Shown piece by piece: positions 1 to 7,604 of a DNA stretch of 46,046 nt (within the stretch, counting starts at the first letter, position 1; every line of letters begins with the position of its first letter). Below the pieces are notes generated by a model. The model was not told the origin of the DNA. It did no database searches and saw only the letters and a list, made by a program, of their open reading frames with translations. The DNA is from Microbacteriaceae bacterium (GTDB taxonomy: Bacteria; Actinomycetota; Actinomycetes; Actinomycetales; Microbacteriaceae): the NCBI GenBank assembly GCA_031177985.1, contig JAPSJW010000006.1, forward strand, positions 1 through 46,046, read 5' to 3'. The translations under genes and the position numbers were made by a program.

Positions 1-122
1 GAGACTGCTCGTCGAGTCCCCGGGTGGACCGCAAGAGGGCTGTGGCAACGCAGTCCCGAGAGAGATGGCCGTCACCGGTGGAGACACCGGGACAGAACCC
101 GGCGTATCGGCCGGCCCGTTCC
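1..122 (+). ncRNA. rnpB: RNase P RNA (rnpB), 3' part, cut by the left edge
   Basis: This is the catalytic RNA of ribonuclease P, which matures the 5' ends of tRNAs. The visible part carries the conserved late segment of bacterial class A RNase P RNA: GAGAGAGATGGCCGTC near 60-75 and the P4-proximal element GACAGAACCCGGCGTATCGG near 92-111. The 5' portion lies outside the window. The 3' end is placed by analogy, so it may be off by about 10 nt. It converges on ppgK, whose stop is about 57 bp away. Confidence 0.87.
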
Positions 123-178
123 CCAGGCCGTCTCAGTCGGGCGTGAAGCGGTAGCGGATGCCCGCCGCCGCCGAACCC

Positions 179-952
179 TTACGGGCGCTCTACGGCCTGC
201 ACGGTCTCGAGCCGCGCGAGGGCCGCCGCGCCGAGGATCCCCGCGTTGTTGCGCAGCTCGGCAGGCACGATCGGCGTGCGCAGGTCGAGCAGCGGCAGGA
301 ACTCCTCATGATGCTTCGACACCCCGCCACCGACGATGAACAGGTCGGGGGAGAACAGCATCTCCACGTGGGAGTAGTAGCGCTGCAGGCGCTTCGCCCA
401 GGTCTTGAAGGTCAGCCGACCGCGCTCCTTCGCCGCGAACGAGGCCCGGGTCTCGGCGTCGCGTCCGTCGACCTGCAGGTGCCCGAGCTCGGAGTTCGGC
501 ACGAGCACCCCGCGGTAGATGAGGGCGGACCCGATGCCCGTGCCGAGCGTCGTGAGGATGACGAGGCCGTCCTTGCCCTGTGCGGCGCCGTAGCTCACCT
601 CGGCGTAGCCTGCAGCATCCGCGTCGTTGACGAAGTGAATCGGTCTGCCGAGAGCCTTCTCGAACAGCGCCTCGGCTTCGAGGCCGATCCACTCCTTCGA
701 CACGTTCGCCGCCGACATGGTGCGACCGTGCAGCACCACCGCGGGGAAGGTGACGCCGATGCGCAGATCCGCACCCTCCTCGCCCAGCGAGTCGACGAGC
801 TCGACGACCGTCTCGACGATGTCGGAGGGCGTGCCGCCCTTGGGCGTCGGAAGCTTCACACGATCGCTGACGAGCTCGCCCGCGTCGACGTCGACGAGGG
901 CGCCCTTGATGCCGGTGCCGCCGATGTCGATGCCGATCGCGAGGCTGCTCAT
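179..952 (-). CDS. ppgK: Polyphosphate glucokinase (ROK family)
   Basis: Phosphorylates glucose to glucose-6-phosphate in the cytoplasm, with inorganic polyphosphate (usually also ATP) as donor. The 257-residue product starts with the ROK/actin-fold phosphate loop GIDIGGTGIKGALVD (about residues 7-21), and a second glycine-rich phosphate motif, TTLGTGIGSALI, lies near the middle. The length fits actinobacterial PpgK (about 250-270). A Shine-Dalgarno-like AAGGACC precedes the ATG, and the gene follows map by 22 bp on the same strand, so the two are probably co-transcribed. A plain glucokinase is the alternative, but the short length and motif spacing favour PpgK. Confidence 0.88.
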   Translation of the reverse strand: MSSLAIGIDIGGTGIKGALVDVDAGELVSDRVKLPTPKGGTPSDIVETVVELVDSLGEEGADLRIGVTFPAVVLHGRTMSAANVSKEWIGLEAEALFEKALGRPIHFVNDADAAGYAEVSYGAAQGKDGLVILTTLGTGIGSALIYRGVLVPNSELGHLQVDGRDAETRASFAAKERGRLTFKTWAKRLQRYYSHVEMLFSPDLFIVGGGVSKHHEEFLPLLDLRTPIVPAELRNNAGILGAAALARLETVQAVERP

Positions 953-974
953 GATGGTCCTTCCGGAAGGGTGG

Positions 975-1841
975 TCAGGGGAGGGTCAGGATGTCGGCAC
1001 CGGTCTCGGTGACGACGAGGGTGTGCTCGAACTGGGCGGAGAGCGAACGGTCGCGGGTGACGACGGTCCAGTCGTCGGGCCACATCTCCCAGGTGATGCC
1101 CCCGGCGGTGAGCATCGGCTCGATGGTGAAGACCATGCCAGGCACCATCACCTCGGATGCCCCGGGTGCCGCGTCGTAGTGCGGCACGATGAGGCCGGAG
1201 TGGAAGGACGCTCCCACACCGTGCCCGGTGAAGTCGCGCACGACGCCGTAGCCGAACCGCTTGGCGTACGACTCGATCGCCCGGCCGATGACGTTGATCT
1301 GCCGGCCAGGGGCGACCGCCTTGATGCCGCGGGCGAGGGCCTCGCGTGTGCGCTCGACGAGGTCGACCGCCTCGGGGGCGGCTTCGCCCACGATGAAGGT
1401 GCGGTTGAGGTCGCCGTGCATCCCGTCCTTATACGCCGTGATGTCGATGTTGACGATGTCGCCCTCGACGAGCACGGTGTCGTCGGGGATGCCGTGCACG
1501 ATCACCTCGTTCACCGAGGTGCAACACGATTTCGGGAAGCCGCGGTAGCCGAGGGTCGACGGATAGGCGCCCGCCGCCACGAGGGATTCATGCGCGACCC
1601 TGTCGAGCTCGTCGGTCGTGACGCCTGGGCGGATCGCGGCACCGACGGCCTCGACCGCCTGCGCGGCGATGCGTCCGGCGACGCGGATGCGCTCGACCTC
1701 CTCGGCCGAGTAGACATCGTCGCCGTCGTGGCGTCGGGGCTCCGCCCGCCCTACGTACTCGGGCCGATCGATGCTCGACGGCACCGGGCGAGCGGCCGAG
1801 AGTCGCCCGGGCACGAGGTGGCCGTGTTGGTCCCGAGGCAT
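975..1841 (-). CDS. map: Type I methionine aminopeptidase
   Basis: Removes the initiator methionine from nascent proteins. The 288-residue product shows the M24 fold with metal-ligand segments: [50 protein letters not shown] and FTIEPML. The frame stays open upstream, but the start chosen here (MPRDQHGH) sits 7 nt after TAGTCT, a good -10 hexamer, which suggests a leaderless message; residues upstream of it do not look like Map. The N-terminal extension of about 40 residues is common in actinobacterial Map proteins. It is followed by ppgK and diverges from the 57-residue gene at 1876. Confidence 0.9.
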   Translation of the reverse strand: MPRDQHGHLVPGRLSAARPVPSSIDRPEYVGRAEPRRHDGDDVYSAEEVERIRVAGRIAAQAVEAVGAAIRPGVTTDELDRVAHESLVAAGAYPSTLGYRGFPKSCCTSVNEVIVHGIPDDTVLVEGDIVNIDITAYKDGMHGDLNRTFIVGEAAPEAVDLVERTREALARGIKAVAPGRQINVIGRAIESYAKRFGYGVVRDFTGHGVGASFHSGLIVPHYDAAPGASEVMVPGMVFTIEPMLTAGGITWEMWPDDWTVVTRDRSLSAQFEHTLVVTETGADILTLP

Positions 1842-1848
1842 AGGCTCA

Positions 1849-1854
1849 AGACTA
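1849..1854 (-). promoter_or_regulatory. -10 element of map (leaderless)
   Basis: TAGTCT on the minus strand lies 7 nt before the map ATG at 1841, the spacing expected when transcription starts at the start codon. No clear -35 is visible. Confidence 0.5.
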
Positions 1855-1875
1855 TCCAGCGCGTGAGGAGGAACC

Positions 1876-2049
1876 ATGACGGAGTGGTGGTACAACCATC
1901 GGACCGGCGAGGTCGAGGAAGGCCCGAAGAGCCTGGGCTCGGATCGCGACGGTCCCTTCGCCACGCGCGAGGAGGCGGAACGTGCCCCCCAGATCGCGCG
2001 CGAGCGCGCGCGCCGGTGGGCTGAGGACGAGGCTTCCGACAACCGCTGA
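1876..2049 (+). CDS. Conserved small protein, 57 residues, acidic/basic, N-terminal WWYN
   Basis: A short frame with a strong Shine-Dalgarno (GAGGAGGA at 1865-1872) before ATG. The product begins [16 protein letters not shown] and continues with a charged helix-like tail ([29 protein letters not shown]). It resembles the small actinobacterial proteins often annotated as SPOR-domain or methionine aminopeptidase-associated proteins next to map. The [11 protein letters not shown] start is also reminiscent of a short beta-hairpin module. No enzymatic motif is present. It diverges from map with 34 bp between starts and converges on panB 23 bp away. Function unknown. Confidence 0.75.
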   Translation: MTEWWYNHRTGEVEEGPKSLGSDRDGPFATREEAERAPQIARERARRWAEDEASDNR

Positions 2050-2072
2050 GCCTGGCGGCTCACGCTCGGATG

Positions 2073-2888
2073 TCAGTCCTCGTAGGAGTGCTCCGGCCCG
2101 GGATACACACCTGACGCGACATCCGCCCGGTACTCGTTCACGGCATCCGTCAGCACACCACGCAGGTCCGCGTACTTCTTGACGAACTTCGGGATGCGGC
2201 CCTTCGTGAAGCCGGCCCAGTCTGTCCAGACGAGCAGCTGACCATCGACGTGCGGCCCGGCGCCCACGCCGATCGTCGGGATGCGGAGCTCCTCGGTCAC
2301 GCGACGTGCGGCATCCGCCGGCACCATCTCGAGCACGACCGCGAACGCGCCGGCGTCCTCGACGGCGTGGGCGTCGGCGAGCAGCTGGTCGATCTGGTCG
2401 CCCCGGCCCTGGATGATGTGGCCGCCGAGGCCGTGCTCGCTCTGCGGGGTGAAGCCGATGTGCGCCATGACGGGGATGCCGGCGGAGACGATCCGCCGGA
2501 TCTGCTCGGCGCTGCGCACCCCGCCCTCGAGCTTGACGGCGTGGGCCTGCGCTTCCTTCATGAACCGGAACGCGGTGTGCAGCGCCTCATCCGCTCCCGT
2601 CTCGTACGAGCCGAACGGCATGTCGGCGACGACGAACGCCCTGCGCACCGACGCTGCGACGGCGCGGGCGAGCGGGATGAGCTCATCCGTCGTCACCGGG
2701 ACGGTCGTGTCGTAGCCCAGCACGGTGTTGCCGGCGGAATCGCCCACCAGCAGGAAGTCGATGCCCGCCTCGTCGAAGATCCCCGCGGTCAGCTGGTCGT
2801 AGCTGGTGAGTCCGACGATACGGATCCCGTTCTCCTTGGCCCGCTGGAAGTGGCGGGTGCGGACGCGCTTGACTACCTCGTCGGCCAT
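2073..2888 (-). CDS. panB: 3-methyl-2-oxobutanoate hydroxymethyltransferase
   Basis: First committed step of pantothenate synthesis: adds a hydroxymethyl group from 5,10-methylenetetrahydrofolate to 2-oxoisovalerate to give ketopantoate. The 271-residue product has the usual length and the family blocks LLVGDSAGNTVLGYDTTVPVT, DMPFGSYE, KLEGG, PVMAHIGFTPQSEHGLGG and LEMVPAD, with a GIGAG-like segment (IGVGAGPHVDGQLLVWTD). The start ATG is 7 nt after TAGACT, so the message may be leaderless. It diverges from glnA2 across a 108-bp gap. Confidence 0.94.
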   Translation of the reverse strand: MADEVVKRVRTRHFQRAKENGIRIVGLTSYDQLTAGIFDEAGIDFLLVGDSAGNTVLGYDTTVPVTTDELIPLARAVAASVRRAFVVADMPFGSYETGADEALHTAFRFMKEAQAHAVKLEGGVRSAEQIRRIVSAGIPVMAHIGFTPQSEHGLGGHIIQGRGDQIDQLLADAHAVEDAGAFAVVLEMVPADAARRVTEELRIPTIGVGAGPHVDGQLLVWTDWAGFTKGRIPKFVKKYADLRGVLTDAVNEYRADVASGVYPGPEHSYED

Positions 2889-2895
2889 GCGCCCG

Positions 2896-2901
2896 AGTCT
2901 A
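2896..2901 (-). promoter_or_regulatory. -10 element of panB (leaderless)
   Basis: TAGACT on the minus strand, 7 nt before the panB ATG. The absence of a Shine-Dalgarno there supports leaderless initiation. Confidence 0.5.
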
Positions 2902-2944
2902 GACGCCGACCCGCCAGGCGGCCGGGCGGCGAGCCGTTCGGCTG

Positions 2945-2950
2945 TAGCCT
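2945..2950 (+). promoter_or_regulatory. -10 element of the glnA2-glnE operon
   Basis: TAGCCT lies 46 nt before the GTG start of glnA2, which leaves a leader of about 40 nt containing the Shine-Dalgarno TGGAGGAG at 2985-2992. No GlnR-type GTNAC/GAAAC array is visible here, unlike upstream of glnA1. Confidence 0.4.
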
Positions 2951-2996
2951 GTTACCGGCGGGCGAGGGCCCGCTTCTCGCTGAGTGGAGGAGCCTC

Positions 2997-4334
2997 GTGG
3001 ACAAGCAGCGCGACTTCGTTTTGCGCACCATCGAAGAGCGCGGCATCAAGTTCGTGCGGCTGTGGTTCACCGATGTCGTCGGCACGCTCAAGTCGGTGGC
3101 GATCGCCCCGGCCGAGGTCGAGGGCGCCTTCGCCGAGGGACTCGGATTCGACGGCAGCGCGATCCAGGGCTTCACCCGCTCGTTCGAGGCCGACGTGCTC
3201 GCGCACCCCGACCCGACGACCTTCCAGATCCTCCCGTGGCGCGGCGAGATCGACCCGACCGCCCGCATGTTCTGCGACATCACGACGCCCGACGGCCAGC
3301 CCGCCGCCGCCGACCCGCGCAACGTGCTCAAGCGCACCCTCGCGAAGGCGGCCGACCGCGGCTTCACCTTCTACACCCACCCCGAGATCGAGTTCTACCT
3401 GCTCAAGAGCAGCGAGTACGGCGCCGAGGGGCCCGAGCCCGTCGATGCCGCAGGGTACTTCGACAACGTGCCAGGCGGCACCGCGCACGACTTCCGGCGC
3501 CGCGCTGTGCGGATGCTCGAGGACCTCGGCATCTCGGTGGAGTTCAGCCACCACGAGGCGGGACCAGGGCAGAACGAGATCGACCTGCGCTACGCCGACG
3601 CACTGACCACCGCCGACAACGTCATGACGTTCCGCACGGTGATCAAGGAGGTCGCGATCGAGCAGGGTGTGTACGCCACGTTCATGCCGAAGCCGCTCTC
3701 CGGCCACCCCGGATCGGGCATGCACACCCACATGTCGCTCTTCGAGGGCGACACCAACGCCTTCTACGAGGCAGGAGCGCAGTACCAGCTCTCGCGCATC
3801 GGCCGGCAGTTCATCGCCGGGCTCCTCAAGCACGCCCCCGAGATCACCGCCGTCACCAACCAGTTCGTGAACTCCTACAAGCGGCTCTGGGGCGGCGACG
3901 AGGCCCCGAGCTTCGTCACCTGGGGTCACAACAACCGCTCGGCCCTCGTGCGGGTGCCGCTGTACAAGCCGAACAAGGGACAGAGCGCCCGCGTCGAGTA
4001 CCGCGCGATCGACTCCGCGGCGAACCCCTACCTCGCCCTCTCGCTCATGCTCGCGGCCGGGCTCAAGGGCATCGAGGAGGGTTACGAGCTGCCGGCGGAG
4101 GCCGAGGACAACGTCTGGGAGCTCTCGGACGCCGAGCGGAGGGCGCTCGGCTACGAGCAGCTGCCTGCCAGCCTCGACCGCGCACTCGCGCTCATGGAGG
4201 AGTCGGAGCTCGTCGCCGAGACGCTCGGCGAGCAGGTCTTCAACTTCGTGCTGCTGAACAAGCGCGCGGAGTGGAAGGAGTACCGGGCGCAGGTCACCCC
4301 GTACGAGCTGCGGAGCAACCTCGAGCTGCTCTGA
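2997..4334 (+). CDS. glnA2: Glutamine synthetase, GlnA2 type (not adenylylated)
   Basis: Belongs to the glutamine synthetase family (glutamate + ammonia + ATP). The 445-residue product starts at GTG after TGGAGGAG: VDKQRDFVLRTIEERGIKFVRLWFTDV, the typical GlnA2 N-terminus. Visible motifs are GFDGSAIQGF, the metal/ATP segment FMPKPLSGHPGSGMHTHMS, and NNRSALVRVP. The position of the regulatory tyrosine found in GlnA1 (LYELPPEE) is aligned here with VWELSDAE, so tryptophan (about residue 374) replaces tyrosine and GlnE should not adenylylate this protein. glnE follows after 9 bp. Whether it makes glutamine in vivo or acts on another amine cannot be told from sequence. Confidence 0.92.
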   Translation: MDKQRDFVLRTIEERGIKFVRLWFTDVVGTLKSVAIAPAEVEGAFAEGLGFDGSAIQGFTRSFEADVLAHPDPTTFQILPWRGEIDPTARMFCDITTPDGQPAAADPRNVLKRTLAKAADRGFTFYTHPEIEFYLLKSSEYGAEGPEPVDAAGYFDNVPGGTAHDFRRRAVRMLEDLGISVEFSHHEAGPGQNEIDLRYADALTTADNVMTFRTVIKEVAIEQGVYATFMPKPLSGHPGSGMHTHMSLFEGDTNAFYEAGAQYQLSRIGRQFIAGLLKHAPEITAVTNQFVNSYKRLWGGDEAPSFVTWGHNNRSALVRVPLYKPNKGQSARVEYRAIDSAANPYLALSLMLAAGLKGIEEGYELPAEAEDNVWELSDAERRALGYEQLPASLDRALALMEESELVAETLGEQVFNFVLLNKRAEWKEYRAQVTPYELRSNLELL

Positions 4335-4343
4335 CCCGCGTCC

Positions 4344-7262
4344 ATGTCCCGGTCTCAGACGACGCTGACTGAGCTGGCGAGGCTCGGCTTCGCCGACCTC
4401 AGCGGCACGAGCGAGCGACTGCGCGAGCTCGACGCGGAGGCGTGGCTCGCGCACTTCGCCTCGGCCGCCGATCCGGACCTGGCGCTCCGGCTGCTCGGCG
4501 ACCTCCTCGAGGCTGCGCCGGATGCCACGGCGCGGCTGCTGGAGTCGGGGGACGGCGCGCGGCGCCTGCTGCGCGTCCTCGGTGCCTCCGAGGGCCTCGC
4601 CCGGTTCCTGCTGCGGCGGCCCGCCGAGCTCGACGCCCTCGCGCATCCGCTCGACGCCCCGCCTGACGCGGCGGGCTACCGCGCCTCACTCGGTGAGGCG
4701 GTGTCGGGCCGCACCGGCGACGATGCCGTCGTCGCCCTCAGGGTGCGCTACCGGCGGGAGCTCCTGCGGCTCGCCGCCTGGGACCTCGAGGCGCCCGATC
4801 CGCTCGACGCGCTCGACTGGGTGGCGGCCGCCCTCGCCGATCTCGCCGGCGCGGCACTCGACGTCTCGCTCGATCTGGCCAGGGCATCCGCCCGCCTTCC
4901 CTCGTCCGACGTGGCGGCGACCCGGCTGTCGATCATCGGCATGGGCAAGGCGGGTGCGCGCGAACTCAACTACCTCAGCGACGTCGACGTCATCTTCGTG
5001 GCCGAGTCGGACGGCAGCATCGGCAACGACCGCGCGGTCGAGGTCGCGACGCGGCTCGCCCAGCAGACCATGCGCGGCATCACCGAGCTGCAGGTCGAGC
5101 CGCCGCTCTGGGAGGTCGACGCGAACCTCCGGCCGGAGGGCAAGGACGGCGCCCTCGTGCGCACCCTCGAGTCGCATCTCGCCTACTACGACCGCTGGGC
5201 GAAGAGCTGGGAGTTCCAGGCGCTGCTGAAGGCCCGCCCACTCGCTGGCGACATCGGCCTGGGGGAGCGGTACGTAGCCGCCCTGGCGCCCAAGGTGTGG
5301 TCGAGCGCTGCCCGAGAGGGCTTCGTCGAGTCCGTCCAGCGGATGCGCGAGCGCGTCACCCAGCACATCCCGCGCGACGAGGTCGACCGCCAGCTGAAGC
5401 TCGGTCCCGGCGGATTGCGCGACGTCGAGTTCACCATCCAGCTGCTGCAGCTCGTGCACGGACAGATGGACGAGGCGGTGCGGCGTCGCTCGACTCTCGA
5501 CGCCCTGCAGGCCCTCGCCGCAAATGGGTACATCGGGCGCGTCGAGGCCGCGGAGTTCGGGCGCGACTACCGGTTCCTCAGGCTGCTGGAGCACCGCATC
5601 CAACTGTCGCGGCTGCGCCGCACGCACCTCATGCCGACCGAGGAGCACGAGCTGCGCGCCCTCGCTCGCGCCAGCGGGCTCGCGGTCAGCGCCGCGGACC
5701 TGGGGGAGCAGTGGCAGCGGACCCGCCTCGCCGTGCGCCGGCTGCACGAGCGGTTGTTCTACCGGCCGCTGCTCTCAGCGGTTGCCGCGCTGCCCGAGGA
5801 AGGCTACGCCCTCACGAGCGAGCAGGCGGCTGCGAGGCTCGCGGCGATCGGGTTCACCGATCCCCGCGGGGCGCTGCACCACATCGCGGCGCTCACGAGC
5901 GGCGTCTCGCGGCGAGCGGCCATCCAGCGCACCCTGCTGCCCGTGCTGCTGCAGTGGTTCGCGGAAGGGGCGGATCCCGACTACGGCCTGCTCGCCTTCC
6001 GCAGGCTGAGCGAGGACCTCGGCGAGGCCTACTGGTACCTGCGCATGCTCCGAGACTCCTCGGGAGCGGCGCAGCGTCTGACGCAGGTGCTCTCGGGCTC
6101 ACGGTTCGTCGGCGCGCTCTTCGAGCGCATCCCCGAGGCGGCAGCGTGGCTCGAGCACGACGAGGAGCTGCGTCCCCGTGCCGCGGAGGCGCTGCTCGAG
6201 GAGGCCCGGGCCACCGTCGCCAGACACGCGGACGACGAGCAGGCGGCGGCAGCGGCCCTGCGCACCGCGCGCCGCAGGGAGGTGCTGCGCCTGGCACTCG
6301 GCGCCATCCTCGGCGTCATCACGGTGGAGGAGCTCGGTCGAGCGCTCTCCGACATCACGGATGCGCTGCTCACCGGCATGCTGGCGCTCGTGCACCGCTG
6401 GGGCGACGGCATCGAGTTCGCGGTCATCGCCATGGGCCGCTACGGCGGACGGGAGCTCGGCTTCGGCTCGGATGCCGACCTCATGTACGTCTACCGTCCA
6501 GCCGGCCTGGAGGATGACGAGGCCCAGCGGCGCGCCGAGGGCATCGTGCGCTCCCTCGCCAGGCTCACCGAGGATCTGCGCCTCCCGCTCGAGCTCGACA
6601 TCGGTCTTCGGCCCGAGGGCCGGAACGGCGCGATCGTGCGCTCCCTCGCCTCCTACCGCGCGTACTACGAGCGCTGGTCGCTCACCTGGGAGGCTCAGGC
6701 TCTGCTGCGGGCGCGCCCCGCGGTCGGCGACGACGGCCTCCTCAGTGACTTCGCGGCCCTCGCCGACGAGGTGCGCTATCCGGCGGAGATCGCCGAGCGC
6801 GACGTGCGCGAGGTCAAGCGCATCAAGGCGAGGGTCGAGGCCGAGCGGCTGCCGCAGGCCGCGGATCCCTCCCGCCACCTGAAGCTCGGACGCGGGTCGC
6901 TGAGCGACGTCGAGTGGTTCGTGCAGCTGCTGCAGCTGCAGCACGCCGCCGCCGTGCCCGCGCTCCGCACCACCTCGACTCTCGACGCCCTCCAGGCTTC
7001 GGTGGACGCGCGGCTTGTGCCCCGCGAGGAGGCGGATCGCCTCCGTGCCGCCTGGATCCTCGCATCCAGGGCCCGCAGCGCGATGACCCTCTGGACCTCG
7101 CGCACCGCCGACGTGCTGCCCACCGACCGGCAGCAGCTCGAGGGTGTCGCAAGACTGCTCGAGTACCCGCCGGGCAGCGCCACACGGCTTGAGGAGGACT
7201 ACCTGCGCACCACGCGCCTCGCTCGGCAGGTGTTCGAGCGGCGCTTCTACGGCACCCGGTGA
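4344..7262 (+). CDS. glnE: Bifunctional glutamine synthetase adenylyltransferase/adenylyl-removing enzyme
   Basis: Adds and removes AMP on the regulatory tyrosine of GlnA1. The 972-residue product has the expected duplicated architecture. The N-terminal nucleotidyltransferase half carries GMGKAGARELNYLSDVDVIF (DVD near residue 213) and a KLGPGGLRDVEF segment. The C-terminal half carries AMGRYGGRELGFGSDADLMY (DAD near residue 709) and KLGRGSLSDVEW. The removal activity is classically in the N-terminal domain and adenylylation in the C-terminal one. It lies 9 bp after glnA2, so one transcript is likely, as in mycobacteria. Its substrate GlnA1 is encoded on the opposite strand beyond the inserted polysaccharide genes. 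Confidence 0.94.
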   Translation: MSRSQTTLTELARLGFADLSGTSERLRELDAEAWLAHFASAADPDLALRLLGDLLEAAPDATARLLESGDGARRLLRVLGASEGLARFLLRRPAELDALAHPLDAPPDAAGYRASLGEAVSGRTGDDAVVALRVRYRRELLRLAAWDLEAPDPLDALDWVAAALADLAGAALDVSLDLARASARLPSSDVAATRLSIIGMGKAGARELNYLSDVDVIFVAESDGSIGNDRAVEVATRLAQQTMRGITELQVEPPLWEVDANLRPEGKDGALVRTLESHLAYYDRWAKSWEFQALLKARPLAGDIGLGERYVAALAPKVWSSAAREGFVESVQRMRERVTQHIPRDEVDRQLKLGPGGLRDVEFTIQLLQLVHGQMDEAVRRRSTLDALQALAANGYIGRVEAAEFGRDYRFLRLLEHRIQLSRLRRTHLMPTEEHELRALARASGLAVSAADLGEQWQRTRLAVRRLHERLFYRPLLSAVAALPEEGYALTSEQAAARLAAIGFTDPRGALHHIAALTSGVSRRAAIQRTLLPVLLQWFAEGADPDYGLLAFRRLSEDLGEAYWYLRMLRDSSGAAQRLTQVLSGSRFVGALFERIPEAAAWLEHDEELRPRAAEALLEEARATVARHADDEQAAAAALRTARRREVLRLALGAILGVITVEELGRALSDITDALLTGMLALVHRWGDGIEFAVIAMGRYGGRELGFGSDADLMYVYRPAGLEDDEAQRRAEGIVRSLARLTEDLRLPLELDIGLRPEGRNGAIVRSLASYRAYYERWSLTWEAQALLRARPAVGDDGLLSDFAALADEVRYPAEIAERDVREVKRIKARVEAERLPQAADPSRHLKLGRGSLSDVEWFVQLLQLQHAAAVPALRTTSTLDALQASVDARLVPREEADRLRAAWILASRARSAMTLWTSRTADVLPTDRQQLEGVARLLEYPPGSATRLEEDYLRTTRLARQVFERRFYGTR

Positions 7263-7604
7263 CCGAACCCGACGAAGTTTTCTCCGACGGATTTCGGCGC
7301 ATCTCGGCTGTACCCCGGTTGTGCTGACGCCGTACCCCGGCGGTGACGCCAGGGCGGAGTAGAAGGTCGAGTACACCCGCCTCTCATGGGTGGCCGACGT
7401 GGGCGTCTGAATCGTCGGCCGATCAGCACTTTCGTGTGGCGCCGAGTGGCGGAGATCGGCTTCGAGCCCGCGAGGCCGCAGGTCCGTCGAAGTGCTGACG
7501 GCACAAGAGCCGACACCCGGCTTCGTCCCTGAGGAGGCGCCGGCGACGCGACACGCCCGACCGCGTGGGGAGGCGCTTGCGCCCCTCTCGAGAGCGATCC
7601 CACA
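7263..7604 (+). other. 342-bp gene-free leader of the polysaccharide cassette, highly structured
   Basis: No credible gene was found here. It holds an imperfect tandem repeat (7310-7350). A hairpin follows with arms GGCCGACG at 7392-7399 and CGTCGGCC at 7413-7420. A long-range stem comes next (7423-7434 with 7488-7498, arms TCAGCACTT/AAGTGCTGA extended past one bulged T), closing on about 53 nt of GC-rich, branched sequence. A GC hairpin near 7568-7588 then precedes a start codon with only a weak GAGAG ribosome site. This layout suits a regulated or attenuated 5' untranslated region, but it matches no riboswitch class I know. Confidence 0.5.
7310..7350 (+). repeat. Imperfect tandem repeat, 22-bp period, upstream of the glycosyltransferase
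   Basis: GTACCCCGG occurs at 7310-7318 and again at 7332-7340, exactly 22 bp apart. Each copy is followed by a TGACGCC (7325-7331 and 7344-7350). The spacing equals about two helical turns, so both copies face the same side of the DNA, as in operators for direct-repeat-binding activators. Proposed as a regulator site by spacing only. Confidence 0.45.

Noticed and set aside
133-178. Possible C-terminal extension of PpgK in another frame (reads GIRYRFTPD before a stop)
   Set aside because: PpgK already has a normal length and end at 179. No duplicated or shifted motif supports a frameshift.
7263-7604. Known c-di-GMP or c-di-AMP riboswitch before the synthase
   Set aside because: None of the conserved core sequences of these classes could be found, so only an unclassified structured leader is reported.
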